Source: Acidimicrobiales bacterium
Lineage (GTDB): Bacteria; Actinomycetota; Acidimicrobiia; Acidimicrobiales; JACCXE01
Length of the DNA: 48,130 nucleotides
Assembly: GCA_035546775.1 (NCBI GenBank)
Contig: DASZWD010000003.1
Coordinates: 1-48,130 of the forward strand
Direction of reading: 5' to 3'
In this document: positions 16,435 through 24,318 of the stretch, piece by piece
Numbering within the stretch: position 1 is the first letter of the stretch
Layout: each line of letters begins with the position of its first letter
Made by a program: the position numbers and the translations under genes
The notes under the pieces: model-generated
What the model was told of the DNA's origin: nothing
Databases searched by the model: none
Seen by the model: the letters and a program-made list of their open reading frames with translations, nothing else

Positions 16435-17070
16435 ATGAGCAGCGTCCCTCGCACCCGACTCGACACCGACGTCCGGCGCCGCCAGATCCTCCACGAAGCG
16501 CGCCGCCTGTTCGCGACGCGTGACTACTCCTCGGTGTCGATGCAGGACATCGCCGAGGCCGCCGGTGTGGCTCGCGGGCTGCTCAATCACTACTTCGGGT
16601 CCAAGCGCGAGCTGTATCTCGAAGTGGCCCGCGACCTGTTACGCGTCGCCGCCCTCCCGCTGCGCGCCGACGGCGACACCGATGCCGACCTGTGGGAACG
16701 CAGCGTGGATGGCTGGCTCGACCTCGTCGACGCCAATCGCGAGAGTTGGCTTGCCGCCGTGCGCGCCGGTGAGAGCGGCCACGACCCCGAACTGCGCCAG
16801 ATCATCGACGACGCGAGCGAGGCGGTGGGCGAACGCGTGCTCGCCGCATTGGGGGTCGACGCCGTGGCCGTGAGCCCGGAGTTACGCGCCGTCGTGCGCT
16901 GTTACGGCGGGCTCGCGCAGGAGGCGACCCGTGAATGGCTCGAGCGCGGACGACTCACTCGGGCGCAAGTGCGCGTGCTGCTCACCGGCACCATGCCGCT
17001 GATCGCCCAGCGGCTCGTTCCCGACGTCTTGGCCGCCGGCTTGGCTAGAACAGGTCGAGCATCTCGTTGA
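16435..17070 (+). CDS. TetR-family regulator closing the first Liv locus
   Basis: A 211-residue TetR protein. The DNA-binding domain reads RRQILHEARRLFATRDYSS, then VSMQDIAEAAGVARGLLNHYF, then GSKRELYLEV (about residues 15-60). The ATG is 3 bp after the binding-protein stop, so it should be co-transcribed with the importer and could give product-controlled feedback, perhaps at the palindrome 10861-10883. Its last 26 bases overlap the end of the convergent phosphotransferase gene. Confidence 0.9.
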   Translation: MSSVPRTRLDTDVRRRQILHEARRLFATRDYSSVSMQDIAEAAGVARGLLNHYFGSKRELYLEVARDLLRVAALPLRADGDTDADLWERSVDGWLDLVDANRESWLAAVRAGESGHDPELRQIIDDASEAVGERVLAALGVDAVAVSPELRAVVRCYGGLAQEATREWLERGRLTRAQVRVLLTGTMPLIAQRLVPDVLAAGLARTGRASR

Positions 17071-18130
17071 CGCCGTGGTCGTCGGCGGCGATGAGGTAGC
17101 GCGGCGTGATCGTGTCGAGCAGGAGCTGGCCGCGTTCGTTACCCGGGTCCATGTCACCCATCGGGCACGTCGACCACGCCTGCTGGCCGATGGCGTAGCG
17201 GTAGTCGCGCCAGCAGCGATCCCAGTCGTATCCGGTCACGCCGGCCGCCAGGAGGCCTTCGTGGTAGCGGCGCACGAGGTCGTGCTCCCACGCGCGGCGG
17301 TTCTCGACCGTCACCGAGCCGGCGAGGAAGTTGGCGATGTCCCACACACCGACCCCGCGCACGCTGAGCTGCCAGTCGAGCACCGTGACGACGTCCGCGC
17401 CGGGGGAGCCACCGAAGAGGAAGTTGTCGGCGCGGTAGTCCATGTGGGCGAAGGTGGGGTGGCCCTGGGCGACCCACCAGTCGAGGAGCGCCGGATAGTG
17501 CGGTGTCATGTCGCGCACGAACGCCACGGCCGCGGCGGGAGCTTTGCCGTCCCAGTACTCGAGGTAGCGCGGCAGCTTGGCCGCCGCGAGATCGGCGGCG
17601 GCCAGGAACAACGGCGTGTTGATGGGTGGCAGCCAATCGAGGGCCCACAGTTCGGGGGAGTCCCAGAAGCGGGCGTGGAGGACGACGGCCTGGTCGACGA
17701 CGGTTTCGGCGTCGGCGCGGGTGGCGCCGGTGATCTGGTCGATGGCGCGCGCCCCGGTGATGTCGTCGAGCAGCAGCACGAAGGACGCGCCGTCGTCGCT
17801 GATGTCGGCGTGGTAACAGCGCGGCGTGTGCACCTCGATGCGGCCGGCCAGCTCGCGATAGAAGCTGACCTCGCGGTGGTAGAAGCCCATCAGCTGTGCC
17901 ACGAACGCGCTCTCGGGCGCGGGCGATTGCGTCTTGGCGATGAGCGTCGACGGGCCGGCACCGGCGGGTGACCAGTCGAGGTGCAGCCGCGTGACTTCGC
18001 CCAGCAGGCCGAGGCCGGCGCCGAGGTTGTCGGCGCGCACGCCGGTGACCTCGCCGGCGAAGGAGCCGGCGAGCACCGCCCGTAGCCAAGCAGCGTCGAT
18101 GTCGGCGACCGATGCCGGGATGGAACTCAT
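17045..18130 (-). CDS. Phosphotransferase-fold protein (APH/ecdysteroid-kinase-like)
   Basis: A 361-residue member of the aminoglycoside-phosphotransferase/choline-kinase superfamily, closest in style to the EcKinase-like proteins common in actinobacterial catabolic loci. Visible elements are LLGEVTRLHL and the ATP-binding lysine in STLIAKTQSP, SFVLLLDDITG, the catalytic loop FAHMDYRADNFLFG (H-x-D-x4-N) and VTVLDWQL (DFG equivalent). It probably phosphorylates a hydroxylated small molecule. It is last in a seven-gene operon; its ATG overlaps the upstream stop (ATGA at 18127-18130). The 3' end overlaps the convergent TetR gene by 26 bp, with no terminator visible. Confidence 0.88.
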   Translation of the reverse strand: MSSIPASVADIDAAWLRAVLAGSFAGEVTGVRADNLGAGLGLLGEVTRLHLDWSPAGAGPSTLIAKTQSPAPESAFVAQLMGFYHREVSFYRELAGRIEVHTPRCYHADISDDGASFVLLLDDITGARAIDQITGATRADAETVVDQAVVLHARFWDSPELWALDWLPPINTPLFLAAADLAAAKLPRYLEYWDGKAPAAAVAFVRDMTPHYPALLDWWVAQGHPTFAHMDYRADNFLFGGSPGADVVTVLDWQLSVRGVGVWDIANFLAGSVTVENRRAWEHDLVRRYHEGLLAAGVTGYDWDRCWRDYRYAIGQQAWSTCPMGDMDPGNERGQLLLDTITPRYLIAADDHGVNEMLDLF

Positions 18131-19053
18131 CGACCCGCTCCGGCCGCGGCGGGGCGGTGGGCGAGCCGGTCGGGCGACCACACGTCGTGGTCCTCGCCGT
18201 GGCCGGCGCGGCCGTCGATGGTCCAGTCGGCGATGCTCATCCAGGCGAACATGCCCGGCGTGGACTGGCTCGCCAGCGACGCCGTCACCCGGCCGGACAC
18301 GACGAACTCGCGGCCGAGGGCGTCGGTCGCCGTCAGCGTGACCGCGTCGGGATGGCCGCGGCGACGGCTCACCACCGTGCGGGTGCCGCCGGTGAGCGTG
18401 GCTTTCTCGCCGTCACGTATCAGGTAGCCGCCGGTAACGGTGCTGGTGTCGTCGTCGGTGAACGCACCGGTGAACGCGAGGAACTGGTGGTGCTCGTCGA
18501 CGGCGCCGTAGACGTAGCCCGCTTGCATCGAGCGGGCGTCGTCGCGCACGTACCACGACCGGTCGCGGATGGCGAGGCAGTCGACGTCGACTGGCTCGCC
18601 GGCGACGACGAGGCGGCCGGTGACGCGGCACAGCTGGTCGAAGTGGCCGGCGCGTCGTTCAGCTATGGCGACGTGCGGGTCCATGGCGGCGTCGACGCGC
18701 AGGTCGAGGGTGAGCGCCTCGCCGTCGGCGTAAGTGAGTTCGTAGGCGCGCAGTGGGTCGCGCACGCGGATCCGCAGCCCGCCGACGTCGATGTCGTCGA
18801 GGTCAGAGTCGGGCAGCGGGATGTGCCACTGGCTGCGGTGGTACGGCACGCGCCACGGCTCGCACGCCTCGGCGTCCCACACCGCGACGAGGAGCGTCGC
18901 CACCCCGAGGTTGGGGCGGAACAGCGTGTAGATCATGCCGCCGAGCGACCGTTCGGGCACGTGCAGGCCCCACCACGTGGTCTCGGTCCACAGCGGATGG
19001 GTGTCGGCGACGTCGTGAAAGCGGTCGTCGGCGGCGGTGAGCGTGGAGGTCAC
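18127..19053 (-). CDS. Beta-rich protein of unknown function in catabolic operon
   Basis: A 308-residue soluble protein starting at GTG 19051-19053, which overlaps the upstream stop (GTGA). It has no signal peptide or membrane segment. It is rich in Trp, Tyr and Asp and in alternating hydrophobic residues, with motifs such as PLWTETTWWGLHVPERSLGG near the N-terminus and DCLAIRDRSWYVRDD mid-protein. This is the look of the AttH/lipocalin-like beta-barrel proteins that accompany phosphotransferase-fold genes in actinobacterial lipid/steroid loci. That family link is from general appearance and is not certain. It lies between two kinase-fold genes. Confidence 0.75.
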   Translation of the reverse strand: MTSTLTAADDRFHDVADTHPLWTETTWWGLHVPERSLGGMIYTLFRPNLGVATLLVAVWDAEACEPWRVPYHRSQWHIPLPDSDLDDIDVGGLRIRVRDPLRAYELTYADGEALTLDLRVDAAMDPHVAIAERRAGHFDQLCRVTGRLVVAGEPVDVDCLAIRDRSWYVRDDARSMQAGYVYGAVDEHHQFLAFTGAFTDDDTSTVTGGYLIRDGEKATLTGGTRTVVSRRRGHPDAVTLTATDALGREFVVSGRVTASLASQSTPGMFAWMSIADWTIDGRAGHGEDHDVWSPDRLAHRPAAAGAGR

Positions 19054-20117
19054 AGCAATGCTCCAAGGTCGTCGAGGTGAAGGGGGTCGTCGAGGACGTG
19101 CGCCACGGGGGACTGCTCCCAGGCGCGGCGGGCGTCGCGTTCCTCGTCGGAGGGTGTGGTCGCCGTGGCGGCAAGGCCGGCGCGGCGCAGCGCTTCGAAC
19201 ACGGCGACGGCCAGCCAGGGTTGGAGGACTGCCTGTACCCGCGCCGCCGGCGCGTCGGCCCCGGCCCAGCCGATCGTCGCGTCGCAACTCACGAGCATCC
19301 GCGTGAGCACCAGCGCGCGCAACCACTCGAGCCGCATGAGGTCGAGGGACTGGCCGGTGGCGGCGCGCCACGCCGAGAACACGATCGACGCGTCGAGCGG
19401 GTGGCGCAACGCTTGGTTGCGTACCGCCACCCAGGCGAGGTCGTCGTGCGGGTCGCCGACATGGGAGAACTCCCAGTCGAGTAGCGCGGTCACCCGCTGG
19501 CCGTCGTGGAGGAAGTTGCCGGGCCCGGCGTCGCCGTGGCACAGCACGGCGCGGCCCGTCGGTGCCGGGAGGGCGGCGGCGAGCGCGTCGAGCGCGATTG
19601 CTGCCGCCGGTGACGCGGCCGCGGCGCCGCGTGTGCGGTGAATGCCATGCCACAACGCGAGATCCTGCGCCGTCGGATCGGTGGCGGGTGGGTTGGTCAA
19701 CGGTCCGAGTTCCAGCGCTTCGGGTGCCAGCAGATGCAGCCGACCGAGGCAGCGACCGTAGTCAGCGGCCACGGCACCGCGGCTGTCGTCGTCGAGGTCC
19801 TTCAGCCGCTCGTCGCCCGGGGCGCGGTCGAGCAGCAGCGCGGCGCCGTCGGGAGCGACGGCGCGCAGCGCGGGGACCGGAAGGTCGGTGTCGGCCAGCG
19901 CGGCGTAGACGCTTGCTTCGCGCGCCAGCGTGAGCGGCGTGCCGGCGACCGGGCCGTCGCCGGTGTCTTCGCGCACGATCACGGCGTCGCCCGACGCGAG
20001 ATCGACACACCAGATGCGCCGCGACGCGCCGCTGCCGATGCGCCGCGCGTCCGCGATGGTCGAACCCATGGCGTGCTCCACCCACTCGCGTCGCTGCGGG
20101 GACAGGTCGTCGCTCAC
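19050..20117 (-). CDS. Phosphotransferase family protein (APH fold)
   Basis: A 355-residue APH-superfamily protein of the type often found beside acyl-CoA dehydrogenases. It keeps SGASRRIWCVDL (nucleotide loop), AVIVRED where the usual Lys is replaced by Arg, the catalytic loop VLCHGDAGPGNFLHDG (H-x-D-x4-N) and ALLDWEFSHVGDPHDDLAWV. The substrate is unknown. It starts at GTG 20115-20117, overlapping the preceding stop by four bases, and its own TGA overlaps the next GTG. It differs in sequence from the second kinase-fold gene downstream, so the two are not a recent duplication. Confidence 0.88.
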   Translation of the reverse strand: MSDDLSPQRREWVEHAMGSTIADARRIGSGASRRIWCVDLASGDAVIVREDTGDGPVAGTPLTLAREASVYAALADTDLPVPALRAVAPDGAALLLDRAPGDERLKDLDDDSRGAVAADYGRCLGRLHLLAPEALELGPLTNPPATDPTAQDLALWHGIHRTRGAAAASPAAAIALDALAAALPAPTGRAVLCHGDAGPGNFLHDGQRVTALLDWEFSHVGDPHDDLAWVAVRNQALRHPLDASIVFSAWRAATGQSLDLMRLEWLRALVLTRMLVSCDATIGWAGADAPAARVQAVLQPWLAVAVFEALRRAGLAATATTPSDEERDARRAWEQSPVAHVLDDPLHLDDLGALL

Positions 20118-20986
20118 GCGGCGCCCGTCGCGTCGTCGTCCGCGGCGGCCGGCCGGGCGTTACCGGCTTGGACCCACAGCGCGACGGAAAGCGCGGTGAG
20201 CGCCAGGAGCGCGAACGCGAGCGCGGCGCCGTGGGCCCGTCCAGGCGTGGTGATGGCGCCAACGGGCGGCAGGTCGAGCGCCGATGGTGCCGGCGCGCCG
20301 GCGGCGCCGGGCTCCGCGTCAAGGCTGGGCAAAGAACCCAACAGGCCGCTCACGCCGCCCGCATCTATGTCGCCGCGTTCGGCCCGGCTCGGGAGCACCG
20401 AGTCCGACGCCTCCGGTTGGGGATCGGGCGCCGGGTTGTGGCCGTCGGCGCACTGGAGAAGATTGTCGGCGGCGCGGCTCAGCGCTCCGTTGAGCGGGAC
20501 GCCCGCCCCGGACAGGGTGTGGTCGAGGGCGCGCAGTTCGTTCGCCAGGAGCGCGAAGGGCAGGACGGGCCGGCCGAGCGTCGGCAGTGCGGGCAGTTGT
20601 TGATCGGTGGCGCAGTCGGGCGCTTCGTCGGGCAGCGGGATCTGCTGGCACAACTCGAAGAAGGCCGTCAGCGCGGGCCCGCTCGCCGTGGCGACCGCCC
20701 GGTTGAGCGGCACTCCAACCTGCGGCGGCACGCCGGCCAGCGTGCCGGCGACGACGACGAGCCCGACGGCCAGACCCACCCCGTTGCACGCTTGCCACAT
20801 GACGGGGCTCACCGCCGCGGTCGCGGGATCGACCGCCGGCGGCAAGGGCGGCACCACGGTGTCGGGCGTCGGGACGGCGTCGCCCACACCAGCTTGTGCC
20901 GGACCGCCGCCGCAGAGCAGGGCCACGGCGACGACGACGGCGACCGCAACCGCCGCGCCGCGGGCCAGCAGGCGGGTCGTCATCAC
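20114..20986 (-). CDS. Secreted, C-terminally membrane-anchored hypothetical protein
   Basis: A 290-residue protein with a signal peptide (basic MTTRLLARG, then a hydrophobic Ala/Val stretch, possible cleavage after GPAQA). A Pro-rich section and a central region with a few Cys residues (WQACNG, FELCQQ, PDCATD, LLQCAD) follow, then a low-complexity Pro/Ala/Asp segment, a C-terminal helix (LAFALLALTALSVALWV) and a short tail. It is probably exported and held at the membrane. I do not recognise the family. It is translationally coupled on both sides within an operon of otherwise cytosolic enzymes. GTG 20986 or ATG 20983 may be the start; they overlap the P450 stop. Confidence 0.75.
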   Translation of the reverse strand: MMTTRLLARGAAVAVAVVVAVALLCGGGPAQAGVGDAVPTPDTVVPPLPPAVDPATAAVSPVMWQACNGVGLAVGLVVVAGTLAGVPPQVGVPLNRAVATASGPALTAFFELCQQIPLPDEAPDCATDQQLPALPTLGRPVLPFALLANELRALDHTLSGAGVPLNGALSRAADNLLQCADGHNPAPDPQPEASDSVLPSRAERGDIDAGGVSGLLGSLPSLDAEPGAAGAPAPSALDLPPVGAITTPGRAHGAALAFALLALTALSVALWVQAGNARPAAADDDATGAA

Positions 20987-22170
20987 CTCGGGTCGAACCC
21001 CATCTCGAAGCGTTCGACGGCCTTCACGAAGACGTTGGCCTCGTAGACGGGGGGCGCCACGGCACGCAGGTTCTTGAACCGCGGCGTCAACTCCTCGAGC
21101 GCGACGCGCAGCACGAGGCGCGCCACGTGGGCGCCGAGGCAGAAGTGCGTGCCGAACCCGAAGGCGATGTGCGGGTTGGGGTCGCGCGCCAAGTCGACGC
21201 CGTCGGGTTCTGCGAACACCGACTCGTCACGGTTGGCCGACGGGTACACGAGCGCGACGCGATCGCCGTGCGCCATGCGCACGCCGTCGATCTCGACGCC
21301 GTTGCCGTCGGGCGACGCGACGGTACGGAACATGTTGTTGAGCGGGGTGATGAAACGCAGCAGCTCTTCGACCGCCGTGGAGATGCCGGCCGGGTCGGCT
21401 GCGAGCTGTTCCCACAGATCGTTGCGCTCGCTGAAGAGGATGAGGGCGCGGGCGAGCGTCGTGCGCGTCGTCTCGGCGCCGCCCGGGATCACGAGTCCGA
21501 GCTCGGAATTGACGTCGGCCGCGCTCATCGGGCAGCTCTTCTCGGCTCCGGCGAGCCACGCGCTCAGCAGATCGTCGGCCGGACAGGCGGAGCGTTGGGC
21601 CAGCGACGCGTCGACGAGCCGGGCGATCTCGCCCACGGCGCGCATGGCGTCGGACGCGTGGCCGGGCACGCGCAACATGGTGTCGACGCGCATGAGGCGC
21701 TCCGACCACGAGCGCACGTCGCGCCAGTGGCTGTCGTCCCACCCGATCAGGCGGCACGTGAGGATCGAGGGAATACGCGCCGCCAGCGCGTCGACCACTT
21801 CGACCATCCCGGCGAACGCGAACATCGAGATGGCGTCGATCACGAGGGCGCGCACGTCGTCTTCGAGCCGGGCGACGGCGCGGGGCGTGAAGCGGTCCGA
21901 GACGAGCCGGCGCTGGTGCGCGTGCTCCGGGTCGTCCTTCGAGATCATCGAGGTCTCGTGGTGCACCCAGATCGAGCGATACCCCTGGCTGCTCACGAAC
22001 TCGTCGGTGCTGCGCTCGACGTGGCGCAGGTGCTCCATGCGCGTGATGCACCACAGTGCGTTGTGCTCGTCGCGGTACACGGGCTCGTGTTGACGCATCC
22101 ACCGGTAGGCGGGATGCGGGTCTCCCACGTGGAATGCGGGATCGAGCAGATCGACGTCGGGACGGCTCAT
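20983..22170 (-). CDS. Cytochrome P450
   Basis: A 395-residue soluble bacterial P450. The heme loop FGFGTHFCLGAHVAR is intact (Cys near residue 344). The K-helix EELLRF gives the ExxR motif. The I-helix reads IPGGAETTRTT, matching the (A/G)Gx(D/E)T oxygen-activation site. Class I actinobacterial P450s like this hydroxylate terpenoid, steroid or fatty substrates with a ferredoxin partner, and no ferredoxin gene is present here. It starts at ATG 22168-22170, 3 bp after the preceding stop. The operon context with a Rieske oxygenase suggests two oxidative steps on one substrate. Confidence 0.93.
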   Translation of the reverse strand: MSRPDVDLLDPAFHVGDPHPAYRWMRQHEPVYRDEHNALWCITRMEHLRHVERSTDEFVSSQGYRSIWVHHETSMISKDDPEHAHQRRLVSDRFTPRAVARLEDDVRALVIDAISMFAFAGMVEVVDALAARIPSILTCRLIGWDDSHWRDVRSWSERLMRVDTMLRVPGHASDAMRAVGEIARLVDASLAQRSACPADDLLSAWLAGAEKSCPMSAADVNSELGLVIPGGAETTRTTLARALILFSERNDLWEQLAADPAGISTAVEELLRFITPLNNMFRTVASPDGNGVEIDGVRMAHGDRVALVYPSANRDESVFAEPDGVDLARDPNPHIAFGFGTHFCLGAHVARLVLRVALEELTPRFKNLRAVAPPVYEANVFVKAVERFEMGFDPR

Positions 22171-22173
22171 GGA

Positions 22174-22992
22174 TCAGATCGGCGCCGCGCCCGTGAGCTG
22201 GAACCGCACAGTGGCGCGGCTCGTGACGGCGCGCACCGCCTCGACGCGGCCGCCGGCGACTTCGGCGATCCCCGACACGCACAAGGTCACGGGGTCGCCG
22301 ACGTGGGAGTCGGGGACCTCCGGAATGCCTCCGGCGTACCCGCCGGCGATCGTCACGTGGAACGGGACGCGGGGCCCGGCGGAGAAGAGGTCGTCGACGG
22401 TGATCGCGGCCGGCGTCACCGCGGCCGACCACGCGGCGTCGCTCGGCGTGTCGTCGATCCTGACCACCGCAGCGTTGCCGAGATCGCCGGCCTCGAGCCA
22501 GGCGCGCACCACCGCCTCGGCGGCGGGATCGGCGGCGACGGGCTGGGTCGCCACCCACGGGTCGAGGTGCGGCGGCTCGAGCGCGTCAGGCGTTCCGGTC
22601 GCGAGCTGGCGGTGCATGGCCACGTAGTCCTGCTCGACCCAGTTCTCGGTGAGGCGCGTGCCGTTCCACTTGTACAGCCCGATGCCGCGCCAGCACGCCA
22701 GCGCAACGCCGTCGCCCGCGGGCATGGCAGCGTGCTCGCTGAAGCGCATGCACAAGCGGTCGCCGTTGAGGACGAACTCGTGCACCACGAGCCCGAGCCC
22801 CGGGGCGCGGCGGTACAGGTCGGCGACGGCGGGCTTGTACGACGCGTCGCGCACGAGGTCGAACCCGCTGATGTGCACGACGTAGTCCGGTTCCATGATG
22901 TCGTCGCACACCGACTGGTCGTGGGTGTTGGTGTAGTCGACGCAGTAGCGGCGCATCAGCGCGACGAAGGGATGCATGGCGTGGTCGGTCAA
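22174..22992 (-). CDS. Tandem SnoaL/NTF2-like domain protein
   Basis: A 272-residue protein. The first half (about 1-135) is a SnoaL-like NTF2 fold: FVALMRRYCVDYTNTHD, IMEPDYVVHISG, VHEFVLNGDRLCMRFSEHA, CWRGIGLYKWNGTRLTENWVEQD. The second half ends in the same type of strand series (VGDPVTLCVSGIAEVAGGRVEAVRAVTSRATVRFQL), so I read it as a second NTF2-like domain. Such folds act as cyclases, isomerases, hydratases or small-ligand binders. The start is TTG at 22990-22992, overlapping the Rieske stop (TTGA). An in-frame ATG at 22975-22977 is the alternative. Confidence 0.8.
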   Translation of the reverse strand: MTDHAMHPFVALMRRYCVDYTNTHDQSVCDDIMEPDYVVHISGFDLVRDASYKPAVADLYRRAPGLGLVVHEFVLNGDRLCMRFSEHAAMPAGDGVALACWRGIGLYKWNGTRLTENWVEQDYVAMHRQLATGTPDALEPPHLDPWVATQPVAADPAAEAVVRAWLEAGDLGNAAVVRIDDTPSDAAWSAAVTPAAITVDDLFSAGPRVPFHVTIAGGYAGGIPEVPDSHVGDPVTLCVSGIAEVAGGRVEAVRAVTSRATVRFQLTGAAPI

Positions 22993-24218
22993 CTCTCGAT
23001 GTGATCGGCGAGCACCGCGGGCACCCGCAGGTGCGCGGGCGTGCGTTCACCCATGTAGTGGTCGATGGTTTCGTGCAGGTGGTAGATGCGCCGTTCCTGG
23101 TAGCCGAGGCGCACCACGTCGATGCCGCCGGCGTCGATGGAGCGCTGCATGCCGGGCAGCACCGACAGGTCTTCGAGCAGCACGGCGCGGTTGATCTCGG
23201 CGAACGCGTCGTTGAGCTTGGCGGAGTCTTCGGTCGCCGGTGCCAGCGACGAGCAGAAGTGCACGTGGTAGCTCGAACGGTTGGGCGCGATCGGCCAGTT
23301 GGTGATGAAGAACACGAAGCCCCGACCCGAGAACACGATGCTCAGGTTCGGGAACACGTGGTAGCTGAACGTGCCGGCGTCGGGCAGGTCGCCCACGCCG
23401 TCGAAGAGCGGTGCGAAGGGCATGACGTCGCCCATCGAGCGGCCGTCGCGGGTGGCGATCAGCATGCGCGAGTGGCCGTTGCGCAGCAGCTGGATCGCGG
23501 TCGCCGCCTGGTCGAGGAGGCGCGCCGCGCTGTCGCGGTGAACGGTGTTGACGTGATACGTCTCGATGTTGGCGTCGACCGGCAGCTTCCAGTTCACGTC
23601 GACGTCGATGGCCGGGTGGCTCACCAGGTGCAGCCGGTCGGCGAGGGCGCCGAGTTCGCTGAGGTCGCGGTTGACGGGGTCGAGGTATTCCGCCAGCGGC
23701 GGCGCGGCATTGTCGAGGTTCACGAACACCAGGGGGCCCCACGTCTCGCAGCGCACCGACCGCAGCGCCAGGCACTCGCGGTCGCCTTCGGGGAAGTTGT
23801 GGGTTTCGGGCAGGCCGACGAGCGCGCCGTCGAGGTCGTACACCCAGCTGTGGTACGGGCAGGTGAGCCGGCGCCCCGCGTTGCCGGACGCCTCGGTGAC
23901 CAGCTCGGCGCCGCGGTGCTGGCAGGTGTTGTAGAAGGCGCGCACCTCGTCGCCGGTGCCGCGCACGAGCACGATCGGTTCGGGCAGTTGGTCGACGCGG
24001 CGGTAGTCGCCCGGGTTCGCAAGCTCGTCGAGATGGGCGACCATGAGCCAGCTATGGCTGAACACGGTGTCGTGCTCGAGGCGGGCGAAGTCGGCGTCGC
24101 AGTAGCGGGCGGCGGGCACTCCCGGCAGCGCCGGAAACCCCTCGGGGTGGGCGCGCCGCGCCGCCTCGGTGGCCGCCTGCTGCTTCACCTTGTCGATCAG
24201 TGCTGCGCTCATCGCCAT
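22989..24218 (-). CDS. Rieske non-heme iron oxygenase, large subunit
   Basis: A 409-residue ring-hydroxylating-type oxygenase. The Rieske cluster ligands sit in CQHRGAELV (about residue 97) and CPYHSWVYD (about 121). The mononuclear iron site reads DANIETYHVNTVHRDS (about 214-229), giving the conserved His-x4-His. No beta subunit or reductase gene is nearby, so it resembles homo-oligomeric KshA/phthalate-type or betaine/carnitine-type oxygenases that borrow a reductase. ATG 24218 with GGGGGACGAG upstream is preferred; a second ATG lies two codons later. It is the first gene of the seven-gene operon, divergent from an SDR gene. Confidence 0.93.
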   Translation of the reverse strand: MAMSAALIDKVKQQAATEAARRAHPEGFPALPGVPAARYCDADFARLEHDTVFSHSWLMVAHLDELANPGDYRRVDQLPEPIVLVRGTGDEVRAFYNTCQHRGAELVTEASGNAGRRLTCPYHSWVYDLDGALVGLPETHNFPEGDRECLALRSVRCETWGPLVFVNLDNAAPPLAEYLDPVNRDLSELGALADRLHLVSHPAIDVDVNWKLPVDANIETYHVNTVHRDSAARLLDQAATAIQLLRNGHSRMLIATRDGRSMGDVMPFAPLFDGVGDLPDAGTFSYHVFPNLSIVFSGRGFVFFITNWPIAPNRSSYHVHFCSSLAPATEDSAKLNDAFAEINRAVLLEDLSVLPGMQRSIDAGGIDVVRLGYQERRIYHLHETIDHYMGERTPAHLRVPAVLADHIES

Positions 24219-24263
24219 CGACGCTCGTCCCCCACGGCCACTCTCACGACAGGAAATGAATCG

Positions 24264-24275
24264 CTATACATATAG
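24264..24275. promoter_or_regulatory. Palindrome and promoter region between Rieske operon and SDR
   Basis: CTATA (24264-24268) and TATAG (24271-24275) are exact inverted arms around CA. They lie in the 100-bp gap between the divergent Rieske operon and the SDR gene. TATAGT (24271-24276) can serve as a -10 for the SDR gene, and TATAGC reads on the minus strand for the Rieske operon. The same site could thus be the shared operator/promoter, with the TetR encoded at 25110-25709 as candidate regulator. Confidence 0.45.
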
Positions 24276-24318
24276 TCGGCGCGTGGGGCGCTGCCAAGGG
24301 CCCGGTGGGAGGAGCAGG

